64,000 nt of DNA from Pedinophyceae sp. YPF-701 (taxonomy: Eukaryota > Chlorophyta > Pedinophyceae). This document shows positions 47,018-58,526 of this stretch, piece by piece (position 1 is the stretch's first letter; each line of letters begins with the position of its first letter). The notes beneath the pieces were generated by a model, which worked only from the letters and a program-made list of their open reading frames with translations, had not been told where the DNA came from and made no database searches. Made by a program: the position numbers and the translations under genes. The stretch is from the NCBI GenBank assembly GCA_916048055.1, contig CAJZHL010000003.1, positions 1,736,001-1,800,000 of the forward strand. Reading direction: 5' to 3'.

Positions 47018-49509
47018 TCATCGTGCGTGGTCTGCGAGCAGCGGATCGCACAGCTCGGGCACGTTGACGCCCATGCCGTCCATGAGGCTCGCGATCGGGA
47101 GCGCGCTGGTGTTGCGCGGGGGCCGCATGTGCGGGAGGACGGCCGCGAGGTCGTCCCACGTCTCGAGCGCCTGCGGGTTGGGGCGCGCGGGGGCCCCCGA
47201 GGGCGTGCGCACGAGCGCCGCCGCGGTGCACCGGGCGCAGTCGTTCTCGATGGTGCCGCGCAGGGGCGACGCGGTCGCGTCCTGCGAGATCGCGGAGCCC
47301 ACGAAGACGTGCGACCCCTTCTCGCCCGACTCCCCCTCCCCCTCGGGACCCTGGTCCATCGACAGCGTCTCGCGCAGCGGGACCATCGGGAGCGTCGGGA
47401 AGCGCGACATGCGCGGGCGCACGCCCGTGTGGCGCACGATCCACGGGTGGTCGAGGAGCATCGCGGCGCTCGGGCGCAGCACCGGGTCGCTGCGCAGGCA
47501 CTGGCGCACAAAGTCGCACGCCTCCGCCGACGCGCCGCGCGGGAGCTGGAGGTCGTTCATCACGATCGCGAGCGCGATGTCCGCCGCGTTCGCCCGCACG
47601 AACGGCGTGTGGCGCGCCAGGAGCTCGTACGTGACGATGCCGGTGCTCCAGACGTCGACGGCCTCCGTGTACGGGTCGCGCAGCTCGCGGGGGATCGCGC
47701 CGGGGGTGCCCGTGGCCTCGTCGTAGCCGGAGAGGATCACCTCGGGCGCCATGAACTCGAGCGTGCCCAGGCGGGTCACCGGGCGCCCTCCCTTTGCCAT
47801 GTTGATCGCAAACCCAAAGTCCGTCACCTGGATCTCGGAGTCCTGCGGTCGTTCGCGATGCCGTGGCGAGGAGGGTGAGGAGGGTGTGGGTGGTGCGGGG
47901 GGTGGGTTGCGGGGGCGGGGGGGGGCGAGGAAGGGCCGGTGGCTCGGTGGGTATCTGTTTGATATGTCTGGGCGCGCTGCAAACACATCGAGTCGCGGGC
48001 GAGGTAGTTGACGCACCGGGCCGCCCGCGAGGAGGTTCTCCGGCTTGATGTCGCGGTGCACGATGCCCTTGGCGTGGCAGTAGGCGATGGCGCGGAGCAG
48101 CGGGGCCACGACGCGCGTCGCGAGCGTGCTTTCGGGGATCCGGCTGCTGCAGTAGTGCCACCCGTAGAGGTCGCTTCCGCCGCACTCCATGACGAAGTAG
48201 CACGCGACCTGGTCCTGGAACGCGGCCCAGAGCGGCAGGATGTTCGGGTGGCGCAGCGAGCCGTGCGTCTCGGCCTCCGAGCGCAGCTGCGCCGTCTCCG
48301 CGGGCGACATTTTGCTCAGGTCGTACACCTGCAGCGCAGGCCGAGGCGCGGGCGCGTTAGCGGAGCCGTTTCCGGCGCTTTGAGGGACGCGAACGGTCGC
48401 CCAAGGTGCGTGGTTGTCCAGGGGCGCGAAGAACGAGGGGGGTAGGGGTGCAACGCGGCGATAACGGCGGCGCATAAAGGCCAGTTGGGGCGCAGCTGGC
48501 CGCGCTCGCCGCGGGCGACAACGCGCCGGTTTTGGGCGCGTTGCCTTCTCCAGTTCGCCGAACGCGCTGTGGAGGCAGCCTCGAGCGCGGAGCGGCCGCG
48601 AAACGCGCGGAAAACGAAAAGTATCCTGCGTGTCTAGCGCCGCCAAACGCGGCCGCGCGCGTCCGCGGATCCGGGAGCGTCGCCGCCCGGGCCGCGCGCC
48701 CGGGCGTCTGAGGGACAGACGGACCGGAAATAGCTGTAATCTGTGTACGATGCGCACACACGCGCACGCGGGGGCGCAGCTATCAACAGCTGGGGAAGAT
48801 ACTTCCAGATCGACTGCGTGGGTCGACGAGGCCCGCATCCGCGCGCTTCTGGCGCGCATGGAGCAGTGCGAGAGCTGAGAGACGTCGGGGCCGCGTGCCA
48901 AGGGTGCGGTGAGGCCGCAAGCACGCACGCGCGGGGCTGGGAGCCCAACAGGCGCACCTTAACGGCGAGCTTGCGCCCGCTCACGCTGTCGCTGGCCAAC
49001 CACACCTTGGAATTGGCGCCGCGGCCAATGACTTCGATGGGCGTCAGCTGGTGCACGCTCCACGCCGCGCGCGCGGCCACGTCGTCCGGGCACGCGACGC
49101 CACATAGGCTCCATGCTACGTGGGAGGAGCGCACGGGTTCGTTCGCCGGCGGGTCGTCGTAGTCCACCAGGCGCCCTCGCGGCTGGCCCTCCGGTGCAGG
49201 AGGGTCGCCGGGCGCCGACCCGCACGACGACGCGTCGTCGGCGGAGCACGCTGGGCGGTTGCAGGGCTTCTCCTCGACGCCTGCAGCACACCGCGACAGA
49301 CGCAGCTTCGTCGCACTGTTTTCTCGCGAGATAACGATACCTTACGCAAGATAGGGCCCGTCCGGGGGGTTTGCGGCAGGGAGTGCGCGTCTGCAGCGCG
49401 GGCAGCGGCCGCGGGAGGGCGGTGGCGGTGTATACGTCGGGGGGCGAGGCGCGGCCTCGAACGCACCTGGAGGAGGGACGCCGCCCGTGAAACACGTAAA
49501 GAGCCTCAT
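47018..49509 (-). CDS. Serine/threonine protein kinase
   Basis: Exons 49509-49467, 49250-48958, 48328-48017 and 47842-47018 give 490 residues. Motifs seen: glycine loop GRGANSKV, catalytic Lys in KLAVKV, VHRDIKPENLL, the DFG equivalent VTDFGFAI, and the activation segment VTRLGTLEFMAPEVIL. Helices follow with DVWSTGIVTYELL and a final DHPWIV. The GTLEFMAPE segment resembles a large algal group of kinases related to the Aurora/CaMK-like branches; substrate unknown. The C-terminal 100 or so residues after the kinase domain are not recognised. The 43-nt first exon (MRLFTCFTGG) was chosen because its phase-1 GTGCGT donor fits the acceptor at 49251-49253; the following frame has no ATG of its own. 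There is no membrane segment. Confidence 0.88.
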
Positions 49510-50494
49510 GCCATGTCAGGTGCGCGGCACGTCGGCCCGCGCGAGGCTACGGGTGGGGGCAAAATCTGCTGTGTGGGAAGGTTGCTGCCTGGCAGGCTTA
49601 GATGCCGGGCAGGTGCACTTCGAATGCTGATATCACTGAAAACGGGTACTGTACGCGTTGATATTTGACCGCCGCGCCGCGCGCCGCGCCCCAATGGCCC
49701 GCGCGGACCGACCTTGGATGGCGGCCAGTACTCCCCGCCGACGTCAGCCAACCCCAACCGTTGGGCGACCTCCGGAGCACGTGCGCGCCGGTTGCCGCGG
49801 CTCGCTGGGGCCGCCGCGGCGCGCAGAGAGTGCCCGTCGCCCCCCGGACGGCCGCACGCGCGTCCCGCACGCACCTGCCCCGCGCCGCCGCCGCCACGCG
49901 CGGCCACAGGAGTGCGCGTGTGCGCTGGCAGGTCCTGCTGTGCCGGCCCCGCACGGGCCTCGGCAACGCATATAGCGCGTGGGAAAGGATTTTGGTACGT
50001 GTAGTAAGCCGGGGGTGGGATTTGCGGTGCGGAGACGCGGTTTGCGAGAAGGGGGGGGGTCTCGAAGTCACATGGGGTGGTTGTCGCGTCCGGGAGCGCT
50101 CGTTCCTGGTACGTCTGGCGTCGGGAGCGGCGCGCTGGGCGGCGCCGCAGATGGGCGAGCGCTGGGGGCGGGATCGAGGAGGGACGGGGGGGATCGGTGC
50201 ACTGAAATGATGCGAGTTCCACAGCACACAGGCAACAGCGCACGAGGGTTGCGAAGGGGCGAGCACCGAGCGAGGGGGCCGAACGCTGAAACATCCTGGT
50301 GTCGATCAAAGCGATCCGAGTCGGGGACTAGTCCAGGACTCGTCTGAGATGAGTGCAAATAGAAACTGATCTTGATATATAATTTTTGTCCAACAGCTGC
50401 GTGTTGTGCCGTCAGGGTCGCGCTGAGCGGCCGGGGGCCCTTGCCGCGCGAGCGCGCCTTCCCGCAGGTCGCGCCCGCGTGGTTTGCCGTGCCG
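49510..50494. other. Spacer between kinase gene and family member B
   Basis: The kinase promoter region lies at left and the 3' UTR of family member B at right; both genes are on the minus strand. The stretch 50300-50400 is AT-richer, fitting the 3' end. The minus-strand open frame at 49506-50309 shows no domain. Confidence 0.4.
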
Positions 50495-52881
50495 TCATGG
50501 CCTCACCAGCGCCGCGCCGGGCGGCGAGGGCGCGAGAGCCCTGACCGAGGAGCGCCGCGAGCTTCCCATCGACATCCTGCGGCTGCTCCCGCCCGCGGCG
50601 AACGCGCGCATCCGCGCCTCGCGCTGGCGCAGGGCCTCGGCCCGGCCCAATACCTGCGGCAGCAGCTCGCTGGCGGGCGACGCCAGCGCCTCCAGCACGT
50701 CCGCGTTCAGCGGGACGCCGCCGGAGCGGTTGAACGTGCGCCACCAGTCCACGACGCCGTAGATGTCGAACGCACCAGCCTGCGGCCCACGGCGCACAGC
50801 GCAGCTGTCGTTGCCGCGGAGCGAGGCAAACGCGGACAGCAGCACCAGCGGTGCGGGGCCGCCCCTCTCGAGCCGTCGCTCGACAGGGACGCAGCATGCA
50901 TACAGGCCGCGCGAGGACCCACCTTGTGATTCTGCCGCAGGGCCTCAACGGCAGCAGCACTGTCCCGCGTGATTGAGGCGTCGACTGGGTCGCGGCCGTG
51001 GACGACCAGCGCGATCCGCACGAGGAGATCCGCGGGGATGCCGCCCGCGGCGCTCCCGCAAGCCGTCTCCAGCGTCAGCAGCACCCGCGTCAGCAGTTGG
51101 TAATCCTCGATTCGCACCCCTGTGGACAACACACGACAAACGGGCAAGGCGGCGGTGAGCGAGATGAGCGCCGTGGAGCATGCAGCCAGGGAACCGTGAT
51201 GGGCAACGAGGCGCCAGCTGCGCAGCGCGATGCGGTGCAGCGCTCAGCTGTGGGGGTGCGAGGCAACGGGATGCGCACCAAGCGGCCTGTCCTCCCCGAG
51301 CGCCGGTCCGAGGCCCTCCGCGGTGAGGAAGGACACCTCCGCGGGCGAGGCGAGCGGGTACGCCGCCGCGATGACGTCCCGGAACGACAGCGCGGCCTTC
51401 CCGCGCATCCCGGCCACCGACATCATCGTGGCCTTCAACACCCCCCTGTGCGTCATGCGCAGCTCCCGCGGATCCATCTGCGACCCGAGCGCGACGAGCT
51501 CGGACCGGAGAAGCATCGGCGCCACCTCGGACGGCGTGACCACTTCGACGCCGCCCTCCGCGGTCTCCTGCGCGACGCCCGCGGTGCCAAACGGCTCCGT
51601 CGCGGCCCGCGCGTCATCGTCGCCCGCGCTGGACTTGCTGCGCAGCGTGTGCTGCGCGCAGTGGAAGAACTTCGCGAGGCCCGCGACGTCCGCGAGGAAC
51701 GCGCGCTGGCTTCCGCGCAGCTGGAAGTACGCGCCCTTCTGCTCCCACTTGCCGCGGGTGTCCTGGCCCGGGGCGATGGCCTCGCCCAGGACGGAAGACA
51801 GCAGGCCTCGCCGCCCGCGCTTGTCCCGCGCGGAGCGCTCCGCCGCGCCCTCCGTGCGCTGGGCGGTCATGCGCGCCAGCAGCGCCTCGAACTCCGCGCG
51901 CTCCCGCTCGCGGCGCTCCTGGGACAGCGCCGCGCCGGTGATGCGCTGCAGCGCCTCGATCTGCTCCGTGCGCGACGCCTGCGCGCTCGGCAGCGGCATG
52001 GCGGCGACGTCGGGCGCGCCGTCGTCCCCAGCGCTCTCCGCCCCCGATCGCGCGACTCTGGAGGCGCCCCCCTGCGTCGCGGCGCTGGTCCTCCCGCGGC
52101 CCCTCAGGCGGTTCAGGAACGCGATCACGCCCGACTCGGTGTTCCGGAGCGACTCGTCGGCCGACGCATCGGACGCTACGACAGACCGCGACACGACGGT
52201 GCGCGGCGGCGGCGGCGTTGTCGCTGCGGACGTCTGCGCGCCGCCGGCCGACTGCCGCCGCGCCTGGGCCGCGGCGTGCGCGAACCGCGGCGACGGCGAC
52301 GGCGGCGGCAGCGACAGGAGCGGCTCCGTCGCGCGCGCCCGCTCCGTTGCGGCGCGCTGGGGCAGGCGCACGGCCGGAGGAGACGCCAGGCGTGCGCGCG
52401 TGAACGAGGAGTCGAGGTCGTCGAGCGCCGCGTCCTCCGGGACCGCCGTGCCGCGCCCGATCGATGACGTGTGCCTGTACGCTTGCTTGAGGCTTCCAGG
52501 GCGGTGGAAGGACCCGGGACGGCGGAGCGACGCCGCGGCGTCAGTGAGGCCGCTGCGGTTGCGCATCACGGGCAGCGTGGACCCGGACGCGGTCGCCGTG
52601 GGCCCCGCCGGGCGCGGGCTCCAGCTGCCGAGGGTGCGGGAACTGTCAACGGCGCCGGGGGCCGCGGGGAGCGCGCCGGACGCGGTGCTCCTCGAGGTGA
52701 CGGCCGACGGGGAGTGCGAGAGCTTGGCGTGCGACGGAAGGCCCTTGGGCATCGCGCCGGGATTGGAGGGACTCGCGAAGGCTGTATCTGGGCTGTTGTG
52801 AAAGCCCTGACTGGTGGCCGTTGGGGTCGGGGGAAGGGCGTGTATCGAGCGCTTGATGAACGACGTGGTCCTGCTGGACAT
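50495..52881 (-). CDS. Unrecognised protein, family member B (KGAYF/DWWRT family)
   Basis: Exons 52881-51279, 51119-50923 and 50779-50495 give 694 residues. It is a paralog of the gene at 26672-28968. Both have a basic, Ser/Pro-rich N-terminal half with GLPxxAKL (here KGLPSHAKL), a GKWEQKGAYFQLRGSQRAFL block, and an EF-hand-like stretch (ALSFRDVIAAAYPLASPAEV). A phase-1 intron falls at the same place in both. Beyond it come PADLLVRIALVVHGRD and DIYGVVDWWRTFN. Member B has one extra intron (50780-50922), just before DIYGVV. Identity is only moderate, so the duplication looks old. The C-terminal tail is basic and Ser-rich (SSRRMSMGSSRRSS). The start ATG (MSSRTTSF) parallels MTSYQDYAL of member A. 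Function unknown. Confidence 0.8.
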
Positions 52882-54271
52882 GATTCCGGCCTTGGCGTCG
52901 CGGAAGGATGCCTTCGCGTCCCGCGCGGGGGCGTGTTTGGGCGATGCGACTCTGCAGGTGGCGTGGCCGAGAATTAGGAATGTTTCGAGTGCCCCGGACG
53001 TGGAGGTGGACCACAGAGGAAGGGCCGACCTCTGGAGGTCGCGCGCGGGCGCGGAGGGGCCTGGGGACGTGCAGGGCGCGCAGTGGAAAGAGGTGTGGTC
53101 GCCGCCAGCACAGCGTGTCCGGACCGGACTGCTGGAGCGTCTCCGTCGGTCACTGCCTGCCCCGGCGGTGCGAGCTGATATCGCACGCCGACACGCGCGG
53201 GCAGGCGAGCTCTCGAACGCCCTACGAGCGCGTTCCGAGGGAAGGCGTGATGCCTGGCTGCAGCAACGTAAGGGCTCAATTGCGCGCACCCTTCGTGGAA
53301 AGCGTTCATTTTTCCGAGCTACGTGGCTTCTCCTTGACGCGAGGCGCGAGATAGCGGGGCGCAGCTGTCAAAGCGTCCCCTTGCCGACCATAGCTGCGAC
53401 TGAAAGTCGCCGTAGGGCTCGCAGTCTCCGTCTGTACGTATGTGCGCTCCGCGATGCGCTCTTCACAATGTCTGTAAGCTTCGCTTGTTCTACACGCCGC
53501 CACGCGCGCGCGGAGCCCTCGGCTCGCGGCGAGGAGTCCCCGGCACTGCCGGGCAGTCCCCTCGACACGTGGAGCGCTGTGGGCGCAGCAGAGACCTAAG
53601 CTGATGTGAACCAGCGCGACAACACAGCGCGCCACGGGGCCGGCGGACGGGCCACATCGGTCCACCAGCGAGGGCTGCGCAGGGCGGCATGCGGAACGCG
53701 GTGCCCTAGGCTTGCGCGTCGCGGTGGGCGGGCGTAGCCTGTCCGGGACCTGGCGCGGTCGCGCAAGCGCACTGACATCCGCGAACCCGCGCGCGACGCT
53801 GCCCTCGTCTGCTGGCTTCGACGTTGCGTCGCTCCGGTGCGTGTCTCGTGCGATTTGAGACGCGGAACCTGACAGGCGGCGCTTGGGACCGTGTGGGGGG
53901 GTCGTGCACCTCGCGAGCGACGAGGGCGCCGCGTGCGCGGCGCTCGGGGCTCGGGGCCGCGCGCGGGCACGGGCGCGTCGCGGCGGGTGCGCACGGCGCG
54001 GGCCGGTTGCCTCCGGTGACCTCCGACGCGGCGGGCGCGCGGGTGCGCGCGCGTGTGCTTCGGAGCGTTTCACAGGCGTGTGCTGGGAAAGAATCGTTCG
54101 TAGGAGCGCGGAGCAAGCTGTCAAGAATCTGTGGACCGCGCCGGGCGGCAGGGGCCGGCGCCGGCCCGCGCTGCAAGCGTCGCGCGCAGCACACACACGC
54201 ACACGCGCGGCGGCGGCCGCAGGCCGCGACCCTGGCCGCGCGGTGGCGTTGTCTGCGCGTTCCCGCCCGCC
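52882..54271. other. Spacer upstream of family member B
   Basis: 1.39 kb between the start of family member B and the end of the TLC gene, both on the minus strand. Open frames exist but are Arg/Ala/Pro-rich with no domain. A short CA-type simple repeat lies near 54190-54205. Nothing else is supported. Confidence 0.4.
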
Positions 54272-55499
54272 TCACGCCTTCTTCTTCCCGCCCGTCACCA
54301 TCTTGAGCAGCTGCCGGATCTTATACCCCGCGACCTGAGCGATCTTTACGCCCCAGAGCGTGCTCACGACGAGCATGAGGCTCGACATGGCGCGGAGGAA
54401 CAGCGGGCACGGCGCCGCGATGGTCGCCCACCACAGCCGCACCCCGAAGTACCCTCGCGCCACGAAGTACGCCGCCGCGAACAGCACCTGCATGGAACGT
54501 GGAGCGGCGCGCCTGGTCGCCTGCAGCCGCGGGGCGGTGCGCGCGGGGCCACGGACGGGGAGCGCTGGGCATGCGTGAGGTGTCGGCGCAGCGAGGCGCG
54601 GGCGGCGGCGCGCCACGCGCGGCGTGCGGGAGCGGCGTGCCAGCATGGCGTGTGGCAGCATCATACGGACCTCGTTGACGAGGCCGTAGCTCGAGCGGCC
54701 CTTCTCGGCGGCTCTGAGCATGAACCTGAGGTTCATGAAGGGGTTCGGCACCTCGAGGGTCCACAGCACCGCCACGAGGAGCTGCGCGCCATTGCCACTG
54801 CGAGAGACGGGGCGACAGGGGGGGCGCGGGCTGTGAGGGGCCGGACGGCGTGCTCCGAGCTTCCCGCCTCGCGACGCAGTGCACGTAGGTGTCGTGCACG
54901 CGGACGAGTATCTGTCGGCGCATTTCACGCCGCTTGGCGTGCGGGCCGCGCGCACGAAGCTGGTCAGCTGAGGCTCCTTCACTCGCCACGCACGGCGCCG
55001 TTCAGGGCTCGACGCCAGCGGAGGCGCGCGTATCAGGCGCCGCAGTGAATCAGGGGTGCGGCGCGCCGCAGACGCGTGTGATTGCGGGTCGGTCGCGCGC
55101 GTGAGGCCCGCGTGAGATGATGGGCGGTGCAAGAGAGGCGTCGCACCTGAGGAGCGGGTAGAGCGTGGACGCGAGGCTCACGACGTGGTGTGCAAGGTTC
55201 ATAAGCACGTCCGGCGCCATGAAGCAGAGCACGAGGTCCCACAGGAAGTACCCGGTGGCTAGAATCAAAATCGCCCTTCGCCCAGGACTGAGGTCGCCGT
55301 GAGCGAACGTGGTCGCCACGTCCCCGCCGTCGACGTACAGCGACAGCCCCACAATCACCAGCGCGTGCAGAATCGACACCGCGCGGCCCTTGAACTCCGC
55401 ATCGTACCGCTTCCCAGACACAGCTGCTGAGACACCAAAACAGGTCGCCCAGCCGACCACCGAAAGCCCCACCGCGGGGAGGTGCTCGACCGCCAACAT
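54272..55499 (-). CDS. TLC-domain membrane protein (TMEM136/CLN8-like)
   Basis: Exons 55499-55147, 54797-54671 and 54487-54272 give 231 residues, typical of the small TLC (TRAM-LAG1-CLN8) group. It is hydrophobic with about six membrane segments. Family marks are the double histidine in NLAHHVVSL, GYFLWDLVLCFMAPDVLMN before it, and LEVPNPFMNLRFMLRA after it. The C-terminus GGKKKA is a dilysine-like tail that could retain it in the ER. TLC proteins handle or transfer lipids; ceramide synthases belong to the superfamily, but the longer LAG motif of ceramide synthase is not seen here. The true role is unknown. Confidence 0.9.
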
Positions 55500-55912
55500 G
55501 CTCGGCTCCGCTCGCGCGCAATCGACCGGAACTGCGCCGCGCGACCAGCGCCGCAGCGCCTAGGGTGCCGCGCTGTGTGCAGGGGGGGGGGTGAGCAGGT
55601 CCGTCTGACACCCCGCGCCGCGCCGGAGCCCGCCGCGCCGCGGGCACGAGGCTCCTTGCAGCATGCGCCGTGAGCGGCAGGCGTCCCGACCAGCTCCGGA
55701 AGCTCACCGCTCGCGCCCGTACAGGTATTGTCAACAAAAGAACAAGGGGCGATCGGAGCACGCGATGGAGTTGCCTGGCCGCGCCATCGCGCGGATGCGG
55801 CTGCCTGCACACCCTCGAGCGAGCCGCGCGCGTTCCGCGGGCGCAGGGGCGTCACAACACGCGGCGACAACCAGGAGCAGAGTGCACCCAGCGACCAGCC
55901 GCAGCCCCGGCG
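55500..55912. other. Spacer between TLC and DUF1336 genes
   Basis: Both flanking genes are on the minus strand; this holds the TLC promoter and the DUF1336 3' UTR. Nothing else is seen. Confidence 0.4.
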
Positions 55913-58021
55913 CTACGCAGCGGCGTCAAGCGAGATCTGCCGGCTGCTGATGTCCCCCTCGTCGGGCAGCGTGGACCGGTTCGGGCCGTCCTCCGCGCTC
56001 CCGCTGTGCGCGCGCGCCCCCTCGCTGCCGCCTACGTCCGGCGGCGCGGCGGGCGTGCCCGGGTCGAGCACGCGCATCCGGAACCCGCGCGCCGCGCACA
56101 GCGCGACCTCCGGCAGCTCGTCCGCGTGGTCCCCCTGCACCACCCACGCCAGGTCGAGCACCGCGTGCCGAAACCTGTCCATGAAGCCGTGAAACACCTT
56201 CCGCGCGGGGAACGCCCACTCGTGCACGTTGATCTCGATCTCGAGGATGCCGAGGTCCGCGTGGTGCTTGAACGCGTGCTGCGGCCGCGTCAGGATCGGC
56301 TTTCCGTTGTACCGCCGCATGAGGCCGGCCTCGGCGCGCGAGATGCTCGCCTTGGTGATGAACTCCTCGAGGTTCGCGATGCGGTGGACGAGCTTCAGGC
56401 GGTCGCGCGCGGGCTTCCCGTCGAGCGCGGCCTCGTCTGCGCGAGCAGCGGGGCGGTGCTGGAGGCGTCGGCGCGAGAGCGCGTGCTGCGGGCGGGCGGG
56501 CGCGGCGCGGGCGGGCGAAGAGGCGCTTGCCTTTGAAGAACTTGCGCATCAGCGAGATGGCGGCCTGGTTGGGGTACGCGTCGGGGTCGAACCCGTCGGG
56601 CAGCGCGAACCAAAGAACAAAGGAAGACCCGACACCATCCGCCCCGCGGCTGAAGAAGGGGGGGTTGTAAAAGGGGAACTGGGAGTGCACGGCGAGCCAG
56701 CGCGGGAAGCCCTTGACCTCGAGGGGGCCCTCCGCGGGCGGCACGAGCATCCGGCGCGCCATGTTGTGTTCGCGCTTGGCGGTGTGGAAGTAATCCGTGT
56801 GCGCGAGCTGGTAGATCGACGCGCCGCCGGCCTCCTTCACGCGCGTCTTCATGTACTGCTGCGACCGGAGCTGGAACGCCGCGCCGTGGCAGTTGCACCA
56901 GCACTGCTGCAGCTCGGCCTCAGCGCCGGCGGCAACGTCCACGCCGTCCTCGCCGTGCGCCGCGCGGACCGTGCGCATCGACGAGCCGGCCATCGGGAGC
57001 GGCGCGGTGGGGCCGAGGGCGTGCGCGAGGACAGCCTCGACCTGCGTCCGGTCCTCGGCGCGCTTGAGAGAAAAGCAGCCGACTGGGCCAGTCGGCTCAG
57101 GGCCCTGCAGGGGGACGGGGGGCGCGCAGGACGTCGGATGTGCGACGAGGATCGCGCGCGCAGCGGGGCGTCTGGGCGCGAGGGGGCGAGCGCGCGGGGA
57201 GGAGGAGGCACGAGGAGCGTGGTGGGGGCTCACGTCGTCGGCTGCGGCTCGCTCTCCCGCCGTGGACCTCGTGGTGCTGTGTCGCCTCAGCACGCTGCTG
57301 AACACCGAGCTCAGCCGCCCGGGCTTGCTCCCCCCGGTACCTGCGCACGTTGGGCAGCGACCTCGGTGGCACCGTTACAGGCTGCGCGCGGGCCGGAGGA
57401 GGTCGCTGGGCGGCGTGCGGCGCGCGCTGCGTGACGATAGGCACAGAGGCACGTCGCGGTGCGCGGCCAGGGCCGCCCCGTGACTTACGCGTGCGTTCGA
57501 GAGAGTCCCGGTGCTGCTCGAGCACGTCCTGCGCGTCGTAGAACTTCTCGGGCGTGCCATTGAGCGAGCACCGGCGGTACGTGACCTGACCATTCGAGAC
57601 ATCGCTCTTCAGGGACTTGGTCGCCCCGAGCTTCACGGGGGCCTCGGGCACGCCAGCTTCTGCACACGAGGCTGGGCGAACGCAGCGCTGTGGCGACGCA
57701 GCGGTGACGTGGGATCGCGAGTGCTGTGGCGACGCAGGCGCCGTGGGGCGGGGGGATCGAGCGGCTGCGGCCGCGCCCGGACGGGGGCGCGGGGGCAACG
57801 CGGGCTGCTACAGAATTTCGCCGCGCGCGTGCGCCTGCCGCCAGCTCACGGCCGACTCGGCGCGTCGCTGCTCTGTCCTGAGCAGGGGGCGCCAATCCGT
57901 GGCGATTCTCGGGCAAAATCTGCTGCGCACAGGGCGCGCGACGCCCAGGGGTTCCTGGGAGCTTGCCTGGCCCTGCAGTCGGTGTTTCGTCCGCGCGCGG
58001 CCGCGCGGTGCAGCAAGGCAT
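55913..58021 (-). CDS. DUF1336 / EDR2-C-like lipid-binding-type protein
   Basis: Exons 57659-57489, 57082-56531 and 56436-55913 are supported. A candidate first exon 58021-57967 (MPCCTARPR) would complete 433 residues. The DUF1336 (EDR2 C-terminal) domain covers most of the protein: AFQLRSQQYMKTRVKEAGG, the YQLAHTDYF segment, SSFVLWFALPDGF, then LGILEIEINVHEW and WVVQGDHADELPEVALCAAR. In plants the domain occurs in EDR2, a START/PH protein that limits cell death. Here no START or PH domain precedes it. The intron 56437-56530 needs a GC donor (AAAG|GCAAGC), the only one giving the right phase. The candidate first exon would also use GCAAGC; it is weakly supported. Confidence 0.8.
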
Positions 58022-58526
58022 CGTGGTCGCGGCGCGTCTCCAGGCCTGTCGGCGTCGACGTGCCAGACCCTCGGTTCGCGCTGGACCGCGGCCGGACTCA
58101 GAAAGCCTCGCCTGATGCGCAACGCGGCCCGTGGAGCGACGATGCGGGCGGAACGCGGTCGGTGACGCGCTCGAAGAACCAAGGCGAGTCAACGCAACGT
58201 CCAGAGCGGCGCCTCCGCGCGCACCATCGAAGGCGCACGCTCCCGCCCGCACTGCCCTAGGGCCAGCTCAGGGAGAGGGTCCACCCGCGCGCCTCTCCGC
58301 CGGCACTGCGAGGACACGCAGCCCCCGCGTGCTTCCTCGCTGCACCACACGCTCGGCGGCGCCGCGGTTCCAGGGCGCGCGGGCACGCGAGGCATCGTGC
58401 GGGGCTACAGCACACACACGTTTGGGTGCATGCTGCGTGCGAACGTTCGCCTCACACGCGGAAACGCCCGGAACATGCAGGCAGGTGCGCAGGCTGCGTG
58501 CTGGCGGCGGGGCGGCCGCGGCGTCC
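58022..58526. other. Spacer between DUF1336 and secreted vWA genes
   Basis: This holds the presumed DUF1336 promoter and the 3' UTR of the secreted vWA gene. If the candidate first exon of the DUF1336 gene is wrong, the true 5' exon could lie here. No other feature is seen. Confidence 0.35.

Noticed and set aside
49557-57926. Identical 15-mer GGGCAAAATCTGCTG near 49557 and 57912
   Set aside because: A shared 15-mer is expected about once or twice by chance in a 64-kb window. The flanks do not match.
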